Positions 14,363 through 20,912 of a stretch of 20,912 bases of DNA are shown here, one piece after another. The position numbers and the translations under genes are program-made. The stretch is from an uncultured Clostridia bacterium (lineage in GTDB: Bacteria > Bacillota > Clostridia > Oscillospirales > Oscillospiraceae). The stretch lies in the NCBI GenBank assembly GCA_947177005.1, contig CAMWSZ010000010.1, positions 1-20,912 of the forward strand, given 5' to 3'. Position 1 is the stretch's first letter. Each line of letters opens with the position of its first letter. The notes below the pieces were generated by a model that saw nothing but the letters and a program-made list of their open reading frames with translations, was not told where the DNA came from and did no database searches.

Positions 14363-15556
14363 CTAATTTTCCGCCAGCCAATCCGCCACATCAATAATTT
14401 TTATGCCTTCATATTGATAGGGTTCCTGTCTTGTCCGGGCAAGAATCATTTTGGGGTACGCGTCTTTGATCTTGAGCAGAGGATCTGCCTCCCGACGGAA
14501 AGTGTCTGGGTCGTCAATACTGTTTGCCACCTGGATATAGAGCTTTTCACTGCGTTTGATTGCCACAAAGTCAATTTCTTTCTTATACAGAACGCCTGCA
14601 TAGAGTTCATAGCCCCGGCGTAGTAATTCAATGGCCACCATATTTTCGATAGTTCGGCCATAGTCAGCGTTTTTTGTCCCCAGCTTGGCATATTTGAAGG
14701 AGTGGTCACAAAGATAATATTTGTCATTGGAGGCCAAGTAACGCTTGCCCTGAATGTCATAACGCCTGATCCGGTAGAATGCAAAGGCATTACAGAGATA
14801 TTTCAGATAAGTGCTGATCGTTCGGTCATTGGTTTTTATCTGTTGTGCGGCAAAGGCTTCCGCGATACTGCGGGCCGAGGCCAAGTTGGAAATATTGTCA
14901 ATGAGGAAGTCGCAGAGCTGCTCCATCAGCGGCATATTGCGGATACTGTACTTCTTTTGAATATCCCTCACGATTAACGTGTCGAACACATCGGAGATAT
15001 AATCGTATTTTGATTCCGGCGTTTTGTAGAGATAAGACCCAGACATTCCGCCCTCTTGAATGTAACGGTTGAAAGCGGCGTATGGATCTGTCAGTTCAAA
15101 ATACGTCATAAATTCCTGGAAAGAGAAGGGGAATACCTCAATCTCGAAAGTACGCCCGGTAAACAGGGTGGCAAGGTCGCTGCTGAGTAAAAATGCGTTG
15201 GAGCCGGTGATATAGATATCATATTTCTCTGATGCGTGGAGACTGTTGATGGCCTTTTCAAAACCTTCGCACATCTGCACCTCATCGATCATAATATAGT
15301 TTTGCCTACCCGACATATAGGAATACTCTACATGATCGTGCAGAGCGTGATATTCCAAAAGGTTCTCATAATTACTTAAGTTGAAATTGACATGAATAAT
15401 ATTTGCATCCGGATCTGTCGTTTTGACATAGTCCATGAAGGATTCCAGCAGCTTGGACTTTCCGCTCCGGCGCAAACCAGTGATAACTTTGATGTCAGGG
15501 GTTCCCATCACGTCCTTCATCATGTCGAGATAGAAATCTCGCTGAATCAGTTTCAT
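14363..15556 (-). CDS. AAA ATPase with C-terminal DUF4143 domain
   Basis: This 397-residue protein has the AAA_14 + DUF4143 layout, common in bacteria and archaea and often carried on mobile islands; its cellular role is not settled. Walker A is GLRRSGKS (27-34), Walker B is YIMIDEVQ (87-94), and a sensor-like YITGSN (115-120) follows. The C-terminal DUF4143 part contains KKEIDFVAIK...LYIQVA (325-344), which resembles the core of a PD-(D/E)xK nuclease fold. The start has GAGGTGA about eight bases upstream. It is monocistronic, has its own terminator, and its promoter sits in an inverted repeat. The gene is more AT-rich than its left neighbours and lies between two direct repeats, so recent transfer is likely. 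Confidence 0.92.
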   Translation of the reverse strand: MKLIQRDFYLDMMKDVMGTPDIKVITGLRRSGKSKLLESFMDYVKTTDPDANIIHVNFNLSNYENLLEYHALHDHVEYSYMSGRQNYIMIDEVQMCEGFEKAINSLHASEKYDIYITGSNAFLLSSDLATLFTGRTFEIEVFPFSFQEFMTYFELTDPYAAFNRYIQEGGMSGSYLYKTPESKYDYISDVFDTLIVRDIQKKYSIRNMPLMEQLCDFLIDNISNLASARSIAEAFAAQQIKTNDRTISTYLKYLCNAFAFYRIRRYDIQGKRYLASNDKYYLCDHSFKYAKLGTKNADYGRTIENMVAIELLRRGYELYAGVLYKKEIDFVAIKRSEKLYIQVANSIDDPDTFRREADPLLKIKDAYPKMILARTRQEPYQYEGIKIIDVADWLAEN

Positions 15557-15576
15557 TGCAATTCACCTCAAAAGAT

Positions 15577-15604
15577 ATTATACCACTTTATTTCGCAAAA
15601 TCAA
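15577..15604 (-). promoter_or_regulatory. Promoter of the DUF4143 ATPase gene
   Basis: Read on the minus strand, TTGATT (15604-15599) and a perfect TATAAT (15582-15577) are separated by 16 bp. The -10 box lies 20 bases before the start codon. The -35 box overlaps the proximal arm of an inverted repeat. Confidence 0.75.
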
Positions 15605-15627
15605 GTTAATTTTAATTTTGCGAAATA
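15589..15627. promoter_or_regulatory. 13-bp perfect inverted repeat over the ATPase promoter (candidate operator)
   Basis: TATTTCGCAAAAT (15589-15601) and ATTTTGCGAAATA (15615-15627) are exact reverse complements, with a 13-base spacer. The proximal arm lies between the -35 and -10 boxes and overlaps the -35. A bound protein would block the promoter, so self-repression or a linked regulator is plausible. Confidence 0.65.
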
Positions 15628-15800
15628 AGTTGTTGAGAAGTTGGATTAGCTGTAATACGGGGTGCGGCCTTCGGTACAAATTTTTCAGCTGCGCCTTGGA
15701 TGATTTAGAGGGACCTTTGCATCATCACATTCCTTCTTCGCCTAAACCGTCTTCTTTTCTACTATCAAATGGCAGCTTTTGACCATTTCCGACAATACTC
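15628..15800. other. Intergenic DNA without a supported feature
   Basis: This is part of a 384-base gap between divergent genes. I see no ribosome binding site with a sustained frame. The last codons before copy B of the direct repeat read TISDNTLHM on the plus strand. This faintly echoes the SpoIIID recognition helix (GISKSTVHM), so the stretch may be a decayed remnant of such a gene. Confidence 0.4.
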
Positions 15801-15829
15801 TACATATGGCAGGGGTAATTGGAACGGTC
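15801..15829 (+). repeat. Direct repeat copy B
   Basis: 29 bp matching copy A (14263-14292) except for one missing A and one A-to-T change. The spacing between copies is 1,538 bp. Downstream, CCCTG (15829-15833) can pair with CAGGG (15810-15814), so copy B may also form a small stem. Confidence 0.85.
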
Positions 15830-15850
15830 CCTGTAGTCGATATAACGGGG

Positions 15851-15899
15851 AAATCAACGTGTATTTGAGAAAAAAGCTCAGATACACGTTGATTTTTTT
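15851..15899 (+). terminator. Long hairpin with T tract upstream of rloA (orphan terminator or operator)
   Basis: AAATCAACGTGTAT (15851-15864) pairs perfectly with ATACACGTTGATTT (15882-15895). With a T-G pair and inner TGAG/CTCA the stem reaches 19 bp around a 7-base A-rich loop. Seven T residues follow (15893-15899). It has the form of a strong intrinsic terminator, but no intact plus-strand gene precedes it. Its right arm contains the -35 box of rloA. Confidence 0.75.
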
Positions 15900-15916
15900 G
15901 GAGCTATGGATATAAT
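15889..15916 (+). promoter_or_regulatory. Promoter of the rloAB operon
   Basis: TTGATT (15889-15894) and a perfect TATAAT (15911-15916) are 16 bp apart, with the -10 box 24 bases before the rloA start. The -35 lies in the right arm of the hairpin, the same layout as at the DUF4143 ATPase promoter. Confidence 0.7.
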
Positions 15917-15940
15917 AGAAATATAGGAGGGCAAGCAGTT

Positions 15941-17194
15941 ATGTTGATACAGTTTCGGTTTCAAAATTTCAAGTCTTTCCGGGATGATACAATCTTGGAC
16001 CTCTCTGCAACAAAAATTACAGAGCATAGCCAGCATATTGTTTCACTAGGAAATGAAAATCTTCTCCCTGCCGCTGCTATTTTTGGTGCGAATGCCAGCG
16101 GAAAGTCAAATATGATCGGAGCGTTCCGCTTTATGGCAACCTATGTACTGAACTCGTTTATGTATGGGGGGGATAGCGAGAAAGAACCGATAGATCAGCT
16201 ACAGCACACACCTTTTTTGTTTGATTCCACCAGCCGGGAAGCGGAGTCCTCATTTGAGGTCTATTTCACAAGGGACGGCGGTCAGGATACTAAAATCTAC
16301 AATTATGGATTCACGCTGAAACAAAACGGTGTTGCGGAAGAATGGCTGAACACAAGAGCAAAAACCGCTCGCAAATCGAAAGAAATTTTCTATCGGAATG
16401 GTGAGGAGCTTTTGTTAACGGGAATTTCTCCAAAAAGGCAGGAAAATATCCTTCTTTCTTTGGAAAAGGAGACTCTAGTAGTATCTCTGGGCGCGAAATT
16501 GAAAATTGATATTCTGAAAACAGTGCGGGACTGGTTCTATCACCTGAATTTTGCTGACTTTGGCGACCCCTATGAAAATGCGTTTCTGACATATTGGATA
16601 CCACTGAACTGCATAAAAGACAGGAGTGCCCAAGTGAATATGGCTTCATACCTGTCCTCTTTTGATCCATCTATCCTTGATCTTCAGGTAAAAGTATTAA
16701 AAGAGGATGAGGACGGCGGTCAATTAGAAATCAGTACTATTCACCGTACAACAGATGGTGGAACTGCGCAAATCCCCATTTCACAGGAATCAGGTGGTAC
16801 GCTGAAAATGTTTGCTCTGTACCCAACACTGCAAAAAACGCTGGAAAACGGAAGTGTTTTATTTGTGGACGAACTGAACTCACGGTTGCACCCGCTTCTG
16901 GTCCGGAATTTTTTGCTGACATTTCTGAATCCGGATATCAATGTCAACCATGCGCAGATTATTTTTACCACGCATGATTCATGGCAGCTCTCAAACAATC
17001 TCTTGCGACGGGATGAAATCTGGTTTACAGAAAAAAATGAAGATGGGATTTCCACTCTCTATTCTCTGTCTGATTTTATGGATGAGGACGGCGTAAAAAT
17101 CCGTAAAGATGAAAACCATGAAAAAAACTATCTGTTGGGTAAATATGGGGCCATCCCCACCCTAAAATATTTGGATGTGCTTAGGGGGGAGTAA
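15941..17194 (+). CDS. rloA: RloA/AbiLi-type AAA ATPase (phage defence)
   Basis: This is a 417-residue ATPase of the ABC/SMC-like AAA_15 group, first gene of an RloA-RloB (AbiL) pair. It has the typical start IQFRFQNFKSFRDDTILDLSA, Walker A GANASGKS (49-56), an ABC-like signature SQESGGTLK (281-289), Walker B LFVDEL (307-312) and a closing IIFTTHDSWQL (340-350) with the switch histidine. The partner gene follows after two bases. Known relatives abort infection: the ATPase is thought to sense phage and unleash the partner nuclease. AGGAGG lies ten bases before the start. All motifs are intact, so the protein should be active. Confidence 0.92.
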   Translation: MLIQFRFQNFKSFRDDTILDLSATKITEHSQHIVSLGNENLLPAAAIFGANASGKSNMIGAFRFMATYVLNSFMYGGDSEKEPIDQLQHTPFLFDSTSREAESSFEVYFTRDGGQDTKIYNYGFTLKQNGVAEEWLNTRAKTARKSKEIFYRNGEELLLTGISPKRQENILLSLEKETLVVSLGAKLKIDILKTVRDWFYHLNFADFGDPYENAFLTYWIPLNCIKDRSAQVNMASYLSSFDPSILDLQVKVLKEDEDGGQLEISTIHRTTDGGTAQIPISQESGGTLKMFALYPTLQKTLENGSVLFVDELNSRLHPLLVRNFLLTFLNPDINVNHAQIIFTTHDSWQLSNNLLRRDEIWFTEKNEDGISTLYSLSDFMDEDGVKIRKDENHEKNYLLGKYGAIPTLKYLDVLRGE

Positions 17195-17196
17195 GT

Positions 17197-17832
17197 GTGC
17201 CAAGAGAAAGAAACGGGAATCGAAAAAGACGGAGCCAGTTCCCCAAAAGAACTCCGGATTTGGGATACTATTTTATCGTGACGGATACAGAAGAAACAGA
17301 GAAAAATTATCTGTATGGCCTGCGGGATTCCCTGCCGAAAGAGCTGCAAGACCGAATTGTCATTAAGGTTTCCACTGCCAAAACGGAGGAACTTGTTGCA
17401 GCCTGTGAACAGGCGGATATTGACCCGCAGTATCGCCAATGCTGGATTGTATTCGACCGTGACCGGGTGGTTCCATTTGATAAGATCATTGCGGACGCGA
17501 AAAGCAAGGATATAAAGGTCGGATGGTCTAATCCCTGCATTGAAATTTGGTTTGATGCCTATTTCGGAAAGATGCCTGCGGTGCAGGATTCTGTAGCCTG
17601 CTGCCGGACGTTTGCCAGCCTATTTGAGAAGGTAACAGGTCAGGAGTACAAAAAGGCGAACCAGCAAATTTACGCTGTATTGAACCAGTTTGGAGACGAA
17701 GCAGCAGCAATACAAACCGCTGAGAGCAGGCTGAAAGGTTATCTCAGAGACGGCGAGACAAGGCCCTCACGAATGTGTCCAGGTACAACTCTACATCATT
17801 TAGTCGATGAAATTCGGAAAAAAACTTTATAG
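17197..17832 (+). CDS. rloB: RloB/AbiLii-type TOPRIM-like effector (phage defence)
   Basis: This is a 211-residue RloB-family protein. A basic N terminus (RERNGNRKRR) precedes the conserved core: YYFIVTDTEETEKNYLYGL (24-42), CWIVFDRDR (82-90) and SNPCIEIWFDAYF (111-123). The Glu-rich first motif and the DRD motif are those of TOPRIM-like nucleases such as the OLD and AriB families. It probably cleaves nucleic acid when released by RloA. The start is GTG 17197, with a GGGGGGA ribosome site six bases upstream and two bases after the rloA stop, so the pair is coupled. A weak hairpin with TTTT (17868-17897) follows. Confidence 0.9.
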   Translation: MPRERNGNRKRRSQFPKRTPDLGYYFIVTDTEETEKNYLYGLRDSLPKELQDRIVIKVSTAKTEELVAACEQADIDPQYRQCWIVFDRDRVVPFDKIIADAKSKDIKVGWSNPCIEIWFDAYFGKMPAVQDSVACCRTFASLFEKVTGQEYKKANQQIYAVLNQFGDEAAAIQTAESRLKGYLRDGETRPSRMCPGTTLHHLVDEIRKKTL

Positions 17833-17915
17833 AAAAAAGTACCCCTCGACGATTCCCTCATAGGGAAGATTGGTCAGTATATTTTACCAAATCTTTTGCA
17901 GGTGACTCAGACAGT
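17833..17915 (+). other. Region after rloB with weak terminator-like structures
   Basis: GATTGGT (17868-17874) can pair with ACCAAATC (17886-17893) with one bulge, followed by TTTT. A smaller TTCCC/GGGAA stem lies just before it. This is the likely end of the rloAB transcript. No gene was seen. Confidence 0.35.
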
Positions 17916-18050
17916 CTATAGGGGGGCTTTAAGGCGACTTTTTCGATTAAGTATCAGATTTTTTCGCTTATCCGGCGATAATGGAATATCAATATCCGTC
18001 AAATGTCTGATCTTGTGAATATGAATCGCAGTTAAAAAAGAGGCTTCCAT
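17916..18050 (-). pseudogene. 5' remnant of an AAA ATPase gene, cut at the Walker A motif
   Basis: This is a 44-codon frame on the minus strand with a complete expression start. It has ATG at 18050, AGGAGG a few bases upstream and a near-ideal promoter (18079-18107). The first 34 residues (MEASFLTAIHIHKIRHLTDI, then DIPLSPDKRKNLIL) are the typical N terminus of a RecF/AAA-type ATPase, which would normally continue into a GKNGSGKT Walker A loop. Here it continues NRKSRLKAPL and stops. The rest of the gene is missing; rloB lies on the other side of the breakpoint. It is probably a decayed defence or mobile-element gene, although a short peptide could still be made. Confidence 0.7.
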
Positions 18051-18078
18051 ATCATCCCTCCTACGCTTGATTGCCTAT

Positions 18079-18107
18079 AGTATACGCTGTTTCGTGCGAA
18101 AAAGCAA
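18079..18107 (-). promoter_or_regulatory. Promoter of the truncated ATPase gene
   Basis: On the minus strand, TTGCTT (18107-18102) and TATACT (18084-18079) are exactly 17 bp apart. The -10 box lies 28 bases before the ATG at 18050. Confidence 0.7.
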
Positions 18108-18187
18108 TCAAAATTGTGGTACAGAAAAAGCAAACAAGGGAAACAACGGGATAAGCATTCAACAAAAACAAACTGGAGGTTGAACAC

Positions 18188-18409
18188 ATGTATTGCAGCA
18201 GCTATGAGGACCGTCAGGACCGGCATATGGAGAAATTAGAGAAGTATACCGTCCTGACACCCCAGGACGTCATGGATGTTCTGGGGATCGGGAAAGATTC
18301 AGCGTATGAACTGCTGAATTCCGGAGGGCTGAAGGGGTTTCGTGTAGGACGGAGCTGGCGCGTATCGGCGGAAGCATTAGAGGAATTTATGTACAGGAAT
18401 CAGCACTAA
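18188..18409 (+). CDS. Excisionase-family helix-turn-helix DNA-binding protein
   Basis: This is a 73-residue protein with a MerR-like winged helix (HTH_17/excisionase): YTVLTPQDVMDVLGIGKDSAYELLNSGGLKGFRVGRSWRV (20-59), then LEEFM. Such proteins act as directionality factors for integrases or as small regulators on conjugative and integrative elements. No integrase is encoded in the window, so it is separated from its partner or works as a regulator. GGAGG lies eight bases upstream of the ATG. It is divergent from the truncated ATPase gene and followed by a strong terminator. Confidence 0.86.
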   Translation: MYCSSYEDRQDRHMEKLEKYTVLTPQDVMDVLGIGKDSAYELLNSGGLKGFRVGRSWRVSAEALEEFMYRNQH

Positions 18410-18419
18410 TTTCGAGGAT

Positions 18420-18468
18420 GTCTTACCTGCATCATTGGATGGATGCGGGTAAGACGTTTTCTCTGTTT
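18420..18468 (+). terminator. Terminator of the excisionase-like gene
   Basis: GTCTTACCTGCATC (18420-18433) pairs with GATGCGGGTAAGAC (18442-18455) with one wobble and an 8-base loop. GTTTTCTCTGTTT follows. It lies 10 bases after the stop. Confidence 0.85.
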
Positions 18469-18529
18469 AACAGTTCCGAAACGCTGGGAAAAACATCAGA
18501 TTTGCTGTCCATATGCAGCGTAACCGGAT

Positions 18530-19504
18530 TCAAATTGAGTTCTGCGAATTTTTTAATATATTTTGAATTTTCTTTTTGGAATATCCCCTGACTCTAAACG
18601 CTTCTATTGCGCCTGCTATTCCTGTTTGGTGGCAGCGCTTTACCTCGTGTAAAAAATCTTTCATGCGGTCTTTGGTTTTAGGAGTATAGCTGCTCTGATT
18701 AATCAAATCAAGTGCAGGGCGTAATTTTAGGTATCGTCCTGGAGCAATCGTCCGTTCAAAATATTCCCGCAATATGGGTACACTCATCCGAGAAACCCAA
18801 ATAATTTTTTGATTGAGACAGTCTATTTCTACACATTGGTGATATTGATAAAACAATCTTTGGAATGCGCTATTCTGGAATGCCGCTTCAAAACGGAGAC
18901 GGTTAGGGGGGATATCTTCTATATTCATGAGCTTTTCTTCACGAAGCTGATAGCTCTTGTCATATACAGTTAAGGTCACATCATTGCAGGACATGCGGAA
19001 GGAATGCTGGTTTTTTTCCTGAAAATTACCAAAACTCATATCAAAACTATCCAATCGATATCCACGCAGATGGTGAGTACGCTGAAGACACGCTATAAAG
19101 TCTTCCATCGCATCGTCATGCGAAAATTGGACGTCTATCGTACAATCAATTCGATGCAAAATCAATTCACTGAAGGTCATAGCAGCGCCAAGCATCTCTA
19201 ATGCCTTATTGATGCTAGCGGCACAAGCCTCGATTGCTTCCAGCGTGATATTACATAAATCCGTATATCCGCCGCCAAATAAAATAGAGGGGTTGACTTT
19301 AATTGACAAATATGGTACGTTTGAAGCAATGAGTGTCCAAAGAGTTCCTCTTATGAAATTAATCTGAAAACTAAGAACATCTTTTTTCAGTTTAATGATA
19401 CGGCATTGACCGGAATTAACCAAGTTAAATACTTGACTGTGGTACTGGTTGAAATTTTTGTAGGTAAGGGTTGGAGAAACGAGTTCAAAGGTATGAATTG
19501 CCAC
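18530..19504 (-). CDS. Replication initiation factor-like protein (plasmid/phage Rep, gene II/X type)
   Basis: This protein of about 324 residues resembles replication initiators of rolling-circle plasmids and filamentous-phage-like elements. Shared features, counted from the GTG at 19522, are LHRIDCTIDV (122-131), VYDKSYQLRE (186-195) and NRLRFEAAF (207-215). I prefer the GTG at 19504 because AAGAGG lies six bases upstream of it; the GTG at 19522 has no ribosome site. Such proteins nick or melt an origin to start replication; the origin was not identified here. The gene is AT-rich and isolated, facing the excisionase gene across a terminator. Family assignment is by motif pattern and moderately sure. 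Confidence 0.7.
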   Translation of the reverse strand: MAIHTFELVSPTLTYKNFNQYHSQVFNLVNSGQCRIIKLKKDVLSFQINFIRGTLWTLIASNVPYLSIKVNPSILFGGGYTDLCNITLEAIEACAASINKALEMLGAAMTFSELILHRIDCTIDVQFSHDDAMEDFIACLQRTHHLRGYRLDSFDMSFGNFQEKNQHSFRMSCNDVTLTVYDKSYQLREEKLMNIEDIPPNRLRFEAAFQNSAFQRLFYQYHQCVEIDCLNQKIIWVSRMSVPILREYFERTIAPGRYLKLRPALDLINQSSYTPKTKDRMKDFLHEVKRCHQTGIAGAIEAFRVRGYSKKKIQNILKNSQNSI

Positions 19505-19549
19505 AACGGACCTCTTAATCACATTTTAGATTATCATGTCGTTGTGTGC

Positions 19550-19577
19550 ATTATGATTAATTATGCAGTCCCAACAA
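19550..19577 (-). promoter_or_regulatory. Candidate promoter for the Rep-like gene
   Basis: On the minus strand, TTGTTG (19577-19572) and CATAAT (19555-19550) are 16 bp apart, about 45 bases before the proposed start. The -10 box follows TG, giving TGCATAAT-like context. Fair match only. Confidence 0.4.
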
Positions 19578-19698
19578 TTCTTTAGGAAGCAAATCTGATT
19601 GGTCTGATTTTACTAATTGGATTCAAGAATCGTCAAATTAAAATACAAGCAGGAATCAAATTTTAGTATTTCAATTTGACATCAATAATCAAACCGGC

Positions 19699-19725
19699 GG
19701 GAACGCTGGGAATCCCAGCGTTCCC
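19699..19725 (+). repeat. Perfect 13-bp palindrome directly before a ribosome binding site
   Basis: GGGAACGCTGGGA (19699-19711) and TCCCAGCGTTCCC (19713-19725) are reverse complements around one base. In RNA this is a 12-bp stem with an AAT loop. It ends three bases before the AGGAGG of the next gene. It is much more GC-rich than its surroundings. Confidence 0.8.
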
Positions 19726-19742
19726 ACCAGGAGGAAGACGTA

Positions 19743-20525
19743 ATGCGCAATATTTTTTTATTGAACGCAGATTTTCGAAAGTCTTTACAAAATGAATATT
19801 CTTTCTTAAAATTAAAAATGATTTTGCAAGATGAATCAGATGATAGTACCAGAGCTGAATACGCAATAAAAAAGGCGCGTGAACAGTGCAAAGAAATATT
19901 TCCGTCCTTCAGGCAGATAAAATTTCGAAATATCTCTGCCACAGATAAATTCCAGTATTTGAAGTTCCTCTACTATGTTATTAGAAAGAATTTTGAATGT
20001 GAAAAAAACGGCTTTTCATTATTTCCTTGCATTAAAAAACCGTCAGAAAGATATTTAAGCCTATATACAAATGTAATGTCTGAGATCAAGCAGAATGTTA
20101 CGGACACGGTTCGTTTGGAAATTGAAAAACAACATCCAAGCAAAATTAATGACGAATCTCAACAAAACAAGCAGAAACAGGCATATTATGCAGATTCAAT
20201 ACATACTATTCAGCAATATATTGAACTAATAGCTTTATGTCTTTTTCCTTCCTATATTGGGAAACCATATAACGAGTTACAAAGGGATGAAGAATATTTT
20301 TATACATGCTGCGAATTGAAAACGAATGATGCACAGAAAGTTAAATCATGGACGGTGCCTTTGACGTTTTGGGATGAACTCTATGTATACCTTGCTCACG
20401 CCAGAGATTTTTATTGGGAATTGGATTTGTTGTCAGCCTATCAAAAAATAGCTGATGCAACTGTAATTTCCCCATCTCCAAAGCAAAAATATTACAATAC
20501 CCGTTTCCATTTACTGATAAATTAA
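19743..20525 (+). CDS. Unrecognised protein, N-terminal part of a probably frameshifted gene
   Basis: This is a 260-residue frame with AGGAGG eight bases before its ATG. I do not recognise the family. It is soluble, rich in Lys, Glu, Tyr and Phe, with no signal peptide or membrane segment. It has a charged, Gln/Lys-rich stretch around residues 131-146 and aromatic-rich helices (EYFYTCCEL, WDELYVYLAHARDFYWELDLL). The frame stops at 20525. The frame that takes over at the A5 run (20485-20489) stays open to the end of the window and reads like the same protein. The gene therefore probably lost one base there. It lies on the AT-rich island beside Rep and Xis, so a mobile-element or defence role is possible but unproven. 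Confidence 0.65.
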   Translation: MRNIFLLNADFRKSLQNEYSFLKLKMILQDESDDSTRAEYAIKKAREQCKEIFPSFRQIKFRNISATDKFQYLKFLYYVIRKNFECEKNGFSLFPCIKKPSERYLSLYTNVMSEIKQNVTDTVRLEIEKQHPSKINDESQQNKQKQAYYADSIHTIQQYIELIALCLFPSYIGKPYNELQRDEEYFYTCCELKTNDAQKVKSWTVPLTFWDELYVYLAHARDFYWELDLLSAYQKIADATVISPSPKQKYYNTRFHLLIN

Positions 20526-20912
20526 CAAAAGCATATTTTGCTGTAAATATAAAGGGATTAGAAGCGATTTTAGCAGGCGGATGGGCCTCCTGTCCAACTG
20601 CCCGACAATTAAATGCCGAAGCGATTTTATTTCTTGCGGCAGACAATCTTATCCCCAGATCGGCGGGTATGAACGCAACGATTGACCTTTTATCAGCGCT
20701 TGCTGAAGATGGCTGGAATTTTCGCCAGGACAATACTCTCACTGATTCTTTAATATCATTTGGAAAATTGTGTAGGTTGTTTGGTTGGACTTACAGACTA
20801 GAAATAATTGAAGAAGATCTTAAAGACTTTTCTAAAAGGGAGAGCAGCGGTTTGTGGGAAATATCGCTACAGGAAGCCAGCGAAAATGCCATTTTTTTGC
20901 ACCAGCTTATTT
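20489..20912 (+). pseudogene. Continuation of the frameshifted gene, open to the window end
   Basis: From 20489 this frame is one base behind the upstream frame. It has no stop for about 141 codons up to base 20912. It reads ILQYPFPFTDKLTKAYFAVN, then GLEAILAGGWASCPTARQLN, and later FGKLCRLFGWTYRLEIIEED, which looks like real protein. It has no start codon with a ribosome binding site near its beginning, which supports its being the C-terminal part of the gene at 19743. The true end lies beyond the window. Confidence 0.6.

Noticed and set aside
14282..14623. Plus-strand frame opposite the end of the DUF4143 ATPase gene
   Set aside because: It is antisense to a clear ATPase gene and crosses its terminator.
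20484..20490. Programmed -1 frameshifting at CAAAAAT
   Set aside because: The sequence has only five A residues and does not make a canonical slippery heptamer; a one-base deletion is simpler.
20341..20742. Minus-strand frame over the end of the unknown gene
   Set aside because: The plus strand in both its frames reads as natural protein here, and the minus frame lacks a ribosome site.
1..20912. CRISPR arrays, tRNA, rRNA, insertion sequences and riboswitches
   Set aside because: I looked for regular short repeats, cloverleaf sequences, transposase motifs and known leader motifs and saw none that I could support.

Overview
The window looks like a chromosomal segment of a spore-forming, anaerobic, fairly GC-rich Firmicute, most likely a gut Oscillospiraceae-type clostridium. 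The evidence is an alpha/beta small acid-soluble spore protein, a SpoIIID fragment, a DUF1540 protein, a multi-cluster ferredoxin, strong AGGAGG-type ribosome binding sites and Clostridia-like protein families. The species cannot be named from this sequence alone.

Region 1 (1-14,150) is ordinary, GC-rich chromosome. It holds the 3' end of a UDP-GlcNAc 2-epimerase gene and a membrane-anchored hypothetical protein. Next comes an AraC-family regulator divergent from a tightly coupled PHP phosphatase / MATE exporter / maltose-type acetyltransferase operon. Aminopeptidase C (PepC), a lipoprotein, a solitary MazF toxin and a ferredoxin with four cysteine clusters follow. The most striking gene here encodes an 875-aa fusion of a Tet(M)-like ribosomal GTPase with a YacP/Rae1-type NYN ribonuclease domain. 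Then come two half-size TauE/SafE permease genes, DUF1540, a spore protein, and a lytic transglycosylase without a signal peptide.

Region 2 (about 14,150-20,912) is more AT-rich and reads as an accessory island built up from fragments. It begins where spoIIID is cut off right after its DNA-binding helix. Behind the cut lies an AAA ATPase with a DUF4143 domain, bracketed by a near-identical 29-30-bp direct repeat. A two-gene RloA/RloB (AbiL-type) phage-defence operon follows. Next are the promoter, ribosome binding site and first 44 codons of a second, decapitated AAA ATPase, an excisionase-like helix-turn-helix protein, and a plasmid/phage-type replication initiator. The window ends in an unrecognised gene that appears frameshifted and runs off the end. 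No integrase, transposase, CRISPR array, tRNA or rRNA was seen.

Functional themes are ribosome protection and mRNA cleavage (GTPase-NYN fusion, MazF), sporulation (SASP, SpoIIID fragment), cell-wall turnover (transglycosylase) and phage defence on mobile-element remnants (RloAB, ATPase, Xis, Rep). The two ATPase promoters share one layout: a long inverted repeat whose promoter-proximal arm contains the -35 box (TTGATT, 16 bp, TATAAT).
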